Assembly (NCBI GenBank): GCA_016195215.1
Contig: JACPZY010000168.1
Span: forward strand, 1 to 33,713
Direction: 5' to 3'
Length of the DNA stretch: 33,713 nucleotides
From: Actinomycetota bacterium
GTDB taxonomy: Bacteria > Actinomycetota > Actinomycetes > Nanopelagicales > Nanopelagicaceae
This document shows, in pieces, positions 30,819-33,713 of this stretch (position 1 is its first letter; each line of letters begins with the position of its first letter). A model generated the notes under the pieces. The model did not search any database. It worked only from the letters and a program-made list of their open reading frames with translations, and was not told the DNA's origin. A program made the position numbers and the translations under genes.

Positions 30819-31754
30819 GTGGAATTTTCTGAGTCTGAGGTGATCGAAGAGTTACGGAGAATTTTCACCGATACCGATTCTCGGGTACTCGTCGGTATCG
30901 GAGATGACGCCGCTGTTGTCTCCACTCCAGCAAGCAAAATTGCGATTACTACCGACATGGCCGTTGAGAACGTGCATTTTCGACGCAACTGGGCAACTGC
31001 TGAAGAAATCGGAATGAAAATAACTGCTGCAAATCTGGCAGATATTTATTCGATGGGAGCGACCCCCGAACATTTAGTTGTTGCCGTGGCGCTAACGGGC
31101 CTGGAGAGCATGGCATGGATAAGGGAGTTAGCTCGTGGCATCGAACGTGAAGCGCAAAAGTGTGACGTACGAATCATCGGAGGAGATATTGTTCGCGGTC
31201 CGACCGTAACGATTTCAATAACGGCTTTCGGTGAGGTAAAGAAACCAATACTCCGCTCTGGAGCCGCTATCGGTGAGAAGATCGTGATCACAAATCTTCC
31301 TGGCTGGTCGGCTGCCGGCCTCTTCCTTCTTCATGGGAGAGTGAATGTGAGCGCCGTCCACCCTGCCCACGCGGTGGAGCGTGCTCTCGCCCAGTTCAGA
31401 GCTCCATCAGTTCGGTATTTAGATGCGCTCGCACTGCGCGGCGCGCACGCAATGTCAGATACCAGTGATGGACTTCTTACTCAGGGGTTGCAGATGGCCG
31501 ACGCTTCCGGGGTGAAATTCGAGATTCATTCCTCTCTTCTTGCCAAGCATCCAGAGTTTGCTGATTTATCTGCTCTGGCAGATGCGGTGGGCGCCAATGT
31601 CTGGGATTGGATTGGGGCGGGAGGAGAGGATCATGTCTTTCTGGCAACCGGGCATGACTTACCGGGGTATGAAATTGGCGAGGTTATGGCTGGATCTGGA
31701 ATAGAACTCGTGGGCGTAACGCAGAGCCCAAAGGGCTTCACTCACTTTAACTAG
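30819..31754 (+). CDS. thiL: Thiamine-monophosphate kinase
   Basis: ThiL phosphorylates thiamine monophosphate to the active cofactor thiamine diphosphate with ATP. The 311-residue protein has the PurM/ThiL-type N-terminal motifs VGIGDDAAVV and ITTDMAVENVHFRRNWAT, the Mg-binding MKITAANLADIYSMGATP and IIGGDIVRGPTV, and C-terminal DTSDGLLTQGLQMAD and GAGGEDHVFLAT. The GTG start gives MEFSESEVIEELRR, the usual N-terminus. Thirty-five nucleotides containing a short tandem repeat separate it from the convergent rpmB. Confidence 0.95.
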   Translation: MEFSESEVIEELRRIFTDTDSRVLVGIGDDAAVVSTPASKIAITTDMAVENVHFRRNWATAEEIGMKITAANLADIYSMGATPEHLVVAVALTGLESMAWIRELARGIEREAQKCDVRIIGGDIVRGPTVTISITAFGEVKKPILRSGAAIGEKIVITNLPGWSAAGLFLLHGRVNVSAVHPAHAVERALAQFRAPSVRYLDALALRGAHAMSDTSDGLLTQGLQMADASGVKFEIHSSLLAKHPEFADLSALADAVGANVWDWIGAGGEDHVFLATGHDLPGYEIGEVMAGSGIELVGVTQSPKGFTHFN

Positions 31755-31774
31755 CAAAGGAAACTAGCAAAGGA
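31750..31774 (+). repeat. 13-bp tandem repeat after thiL
   Basis: ACTAGCAAAGGA is repeated at 31750-31761 and 31763-31774 with a period of 13 nt. A third, decayed unit (ACGAGCAGGAG) follows. The first copy contains the thiL stop codon TAG. It is probably a slippage duplication; no function is evident. Confidence 0.75.
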
Positions 31775-31789
31775 GACGAGCAGGAGAAA

Positions 31790-31975
31790 CTAACGGCTAA
31801 CTTTGCCAGCCTTAAGGCACGAGGTGCAGATATTCTGACGCTTGGAAGTGCCACTCACGAGGGTGCGAACGCGTTGAATATTTGGATTCCAACGGCGGCG
31901 GGTCTTCACCTGGGAGTGCGAGACATTATTGCCAAAACTGGGGCCCTTGCCACAGATATCGCAGTTTGCTGCCAT
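31790..31975 (-). CDS. rpmB: 50S ribosomal protein L28 (zinc-binding form)
   Basis: The 61-residue ribosomal protein has the family pattern [21 protein letters not shown] and [11 protein letters not shown]. It retains all four zinc-ribbon cysteines (C5, C8, C50, C53), so it is the C+ form. Actinobacteria often also encode a C- paralog expressed under zinc limitation; that gene is not in the window. ATG 31975 is preceded on the minus strand by AAAGGAG at 7 nt. Position beside thiL is usual for the phylum. Confidence 0.96.
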   Translation of the reverse strand: MAANCDICGKGPSFGNNVSHSQVKTRRRWNPNIQRVRTLVSGTSKRQNICTSCLKAGKVSR

Positions 31976-32287
31976 CGTCGTACTCCTTTATTTCTGGGTA
32001 TAGACCCATTGCATCAATCCGAGTCTTTCTGAACGGGGGTAAGGGTAGCGCCTATAACCGCACCGAGGCTAATCGAGGCAGGCGTAGATCCTTTTACTCC
32101 CCGAAATTAGCCAATCTGGCTGCAAAATCCTTCCTCACCATCCTTACTTGGGGTTTGGACTCACAGGGGGTTTGGCGGAGAATTGGGCGTGAGCGTTCTC
32201 ATACGCGAAGGCTTATAAAACGTGGCGAATTTCACGGAGAATTGATGCTACATGCCTAGTTAGTTGAAGCTACCGGAGGAGAAAAAG
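31976..32287 (+). promoter_or_regulatory. Divergent upstream region of rpmB and cydA
   Basis: About 310 nt without a convincing gene. Near rpmB, GGGTATAGACCC (31996-32007) is a 4-bp inverted repeat around a -10-like core. Toward cydA, GGGGTTTGG occurs twice (32150 and 32167) with a 17-nt period. GCGTGAG-CGTT-CTCATACGC can form a bulged hairpin near 32188-32207, and TATAAA (32214-32219) is a possible -10. GGAGGAG lies 6 nt before the cydA ATG. No Rex-type TTGTGA-N6-TCACAA site is seen. The 125-residue ORF from 31882 is not supported. Confidence 0.4.
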
Positions 32288-33691
32288 ATGCAGGCGCTGG
32301 ATCTGGCTCGCTGGCAGTTCGCAATTACGACGGTCTATCACTTCCTCTTTGTACCCATCACCATCGGGATGGCTTTCCTGGTGGCTGGACTCCAAACCGC
32401 CTGGTACCGGAGCGGAAATCTTAAATACTTGCGGGCAACTAAGTTCTTTGGACGCCTCTTCCTCATCAATTTTGCCATGGGCGTTGTGACAGGAATTGTC
32501 CAGGAGTTTCAGTTCGGCATGAACTGGTCCTCCTATAGCCGTTTCGTGGGAGATATTTTTGGAGCGCCGCTTGCCATCGAAGGTCTGCTCGCATTCTTCT
32601 TGGAGAGCACCTTCCTTGGACTCTGGATTTTCGGTTGGGATAGATTGCCGAAGAAACTCCATCTGGCGTCAATTTGGCTCGCAGCTAGTGGCACCATTTT
32701 CTCCGCCTATTTCATTCTTGCGGCAAATTCCTGGATGCAGCATCCAGTTGGATATGTTCTCAATCAGGCAAAAGGAAGAGCAGAACTCACAAATATTTTT
32801 GCAGTTCTGACTCAGAAAACTGCACTCGTCACTTTCTTCCACACAATTCCTGCCGCAGCATTTAGCGGTGCTGCGTTTATTGCCGGTGTTTCCGGCTGGC
32901 TCATCATTAAGAAGAAGGATATTGAGATGTCCCGCGGGACTCTCAAACTTGGTCTGGTGACAATGCTGATTAGTTTTACCTTTCTTGGAATTACGGGCGA
33001 CCTCACTTCTCGAGTAATGACCCAGCAGCAGCCCATGAAGATGGCCGCCGCCGAAGCCCTCTATGACACGACTTCGTCTGCACCGTTCTCTCTCCTCACG
33101 ATTGGAACTCTGGATGGTTCGAAAGCTGTCTTCCAGATAGATATTCCCTCTGTCCTTTCATTTCTCTCAACTGGAGATTTCAAAGGCGTTGTCGAAGGCG
33201 TCAATGATCTTCAGGCCAGGTACGAGAAGCAGTACGGTCCTGGAAATTACAAACCAAATATTCCTCTGGCTTACTGGTCCTTCAGATTGATGATTGGATT
33301 TGGATTCTTAGGCGCATTATTTGCCTTTCTGGCGCTATGGCAGATGAGAAAGGGCGGACTTCCCCGGGGTAAGTGGTTTGCGCCGGCAATGATCTCACTT
33401 CCCTTCATTCCACTCTTGTCAATCTCGTTTGGTTGGATATTTACCGAGACCGCCCGTCAGCCATGGGCCGTATTCGGCCTTATTAAGACCGCTGATGGGG
33501 TGAGCGCAGCAGTCTCGGCTGGGTCTGTTCTCTTTACGATGATTGTATTCACTCTCCTATACGGCCTTCTTGCCGTCATTGAAGTTGGGTTGATATTGAG
33601 AACAATTCAGATCGGACCACGTGTAGAAGTCGACTATGACATCACAAGTATCGGCGGCTCCGATGAGCGCCCACTAGTGATGTCATATTAA
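32288..33691 (+). CDS. cydA: Cytochrome bd quinol oxidase subunit I
   Basis: CydA is the heme-bearing subunit of a high-affinity terminal oxidase that reduces oxygen with quinol and works at low oxygen. The 467-residue protein has about nine transmembrane helices. His 19 in LARWQFAITTVYHFLFVPITIG is the conserved heme-ligand region; WILAANSWMQHPVG-type sequence appears as FILAANSWMQHPVGY. The usual GRQPW motif near the quinol-site end reads ARQPW (ETARQPWAVFG). The Q-loop is short. The ORF track starts at TTG 32264 on top of the ribosome site; ATG 32288 with GGAGGAG 6 nt upstream is better. A ribosome site for the next gene follows. Confidence 0.97.
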   Translation: MQALDLARWQFAITTVYHFLFVPITIGMAFLVAGLQTAWYRSGNLKYLRATKFFGRLFLINFAMGVVTGIVQEFQFGMNWSSYSRFVGDIFGAPLAIEGLLAFFLESTFLGLWIFGWDRLPKKLHLASIWLAASGTIFSAYFILAANSWMQHPVGYVLNQAKGRAELTNIFAVLTQKTALVTFFHTIPAAAFSGAAFIAGVSGWLIIKKKDIEMSRGTLKLGLVTMLISFTFLGITGDLTSRVMTQQQPMKMAAAEALYDTTSSAPFSLLTIGTLDGSKAVFQIDIPSVLSFLSTGDFKGVVEGVNDLQARYEKQYGPGNYKPNIPLAYWSFRLMIGFGFLGALFAFLALWQMRKGGLPRGKWFAPAMISLPFIPLLSISFGWIFTETARQPWAVFGLIKTADGVSAAVSAGSVLFTMIVFTLLYGLLAVIEVGLILRTIQIGPRVEVDYDITSIGGSDERPLVMSY

Positions 33692-33697
33692 GCCCGG

Positions 33698-33703
33698 AAG
33701 GAG
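33698..33703 (+). promoter_or_regulatory. Ribosome binding site for a gene beyond the window (probably cydB)
   Basis: AAGGAG lies 6 nt after the cydA stop and the window ends 10 nt later, before a start codon. cydB normally follows cydA. Confidence 0.6.
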
Positions 33704-33713
33704 AGAGAAATAA

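Noticed and set aside
31882-32259. 125-residue ORF between rpmB and cydA
   Set aside because: Half of it overlaps rpmB in antisense, the sequence is low in recognisable structure, and the region is better explained as divergent upstream DNA.
1-33713. CRISPR arrays, insertion sequences or integrase genes
   Set aside because: No regularly spaced repeats, transposase motifs or recombinase motifs were found in any frame.

Overview
The window is a 33.7 kb chromosomal piece of an actinomycetote (Actinobacteria). The backbone gene order ybeY - CBS/CorC protein - cytidine-deaminase-like protein, FAH-family hydrolase - gltX - tRNA-Gln - tRNA-Glu, then IclR regulator / leuC-leuD - HU with a lysine-rich tail - gpsA - ddl - Lrp-like protein - thiL is the order known from actinobacteria such as Mycobacterium (gltX-FAH, iclR-leuCD-hupB, gpsA-ddlA, thiL). 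The moderate GC content, several leaderless start sites and the small Cys-pair module on a binding protein would suit a streamlined aquatic lineage such as Nanopelagicales-type actinobacteria, but the genus cannot be fixed from this sequence.

Region 1 (1-4300) is backbone: ybeY (5' end outside the window), a CBS-domain membrane protein, a deaminase-fold protein without its zinc site, an FAH-family hydrolase overlapping gltX, and tRNA-Gln(CTG). Region 2 (4300-24060) is accessory DNA between the gltX/tRNA cluster and the leucine locus. An AT-rich, probably acquired nuclease-like gene separates tRNA-Gln from tRNA-Glu(CTC). After tRNA-Glu comes a cassette of sensor kinase, OmpR-type regulator and a binding-protein ABC importer of the AfuABC/FbpABC class. 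It is closed at 11929-11975 by a degenerate copy of the 3' end of tRNA-Glu plus its downstream flank, the footprint of an old tRNA-targeted insertion. Then follow two small leaderless genes (DinB-like, VOC) and a complete respiratory nitrate module: narGHJI on the minus strand, two divergent NarK-type transporters, and a convergent DevS/DevR-like two-component pair.

Region 3 (24060-33713) returns to backbone: an IclR regulator of the NdgR/LtbR type divergent from leuCD with a palindromic operator between them, hup behind an unusual set of nested palindromes, a one-frame PlsC-GpsA fusion, ddl, a stand-alone Lrp ligand-binding domain, thiL, rpmB, and cydA of a cytochrome bd oxidase (cydB lies beyond the window).

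Together the nitrate module, its DevSR-like sensor pair and the cytochrome bd oxidase indicate an aerobe able to respire at low oxygen and to use nitrate as electron acceptor. Seven genes start exactly 6 nt after a TANNNT hexamer and look leaderless. The observations most worth following are the tRNA-Glu 3' duplication, the orphan nuclease, the PlsC-GpsA fusion, the palindromes before hup, and the single-GAF DevS-like kinase beside nar.
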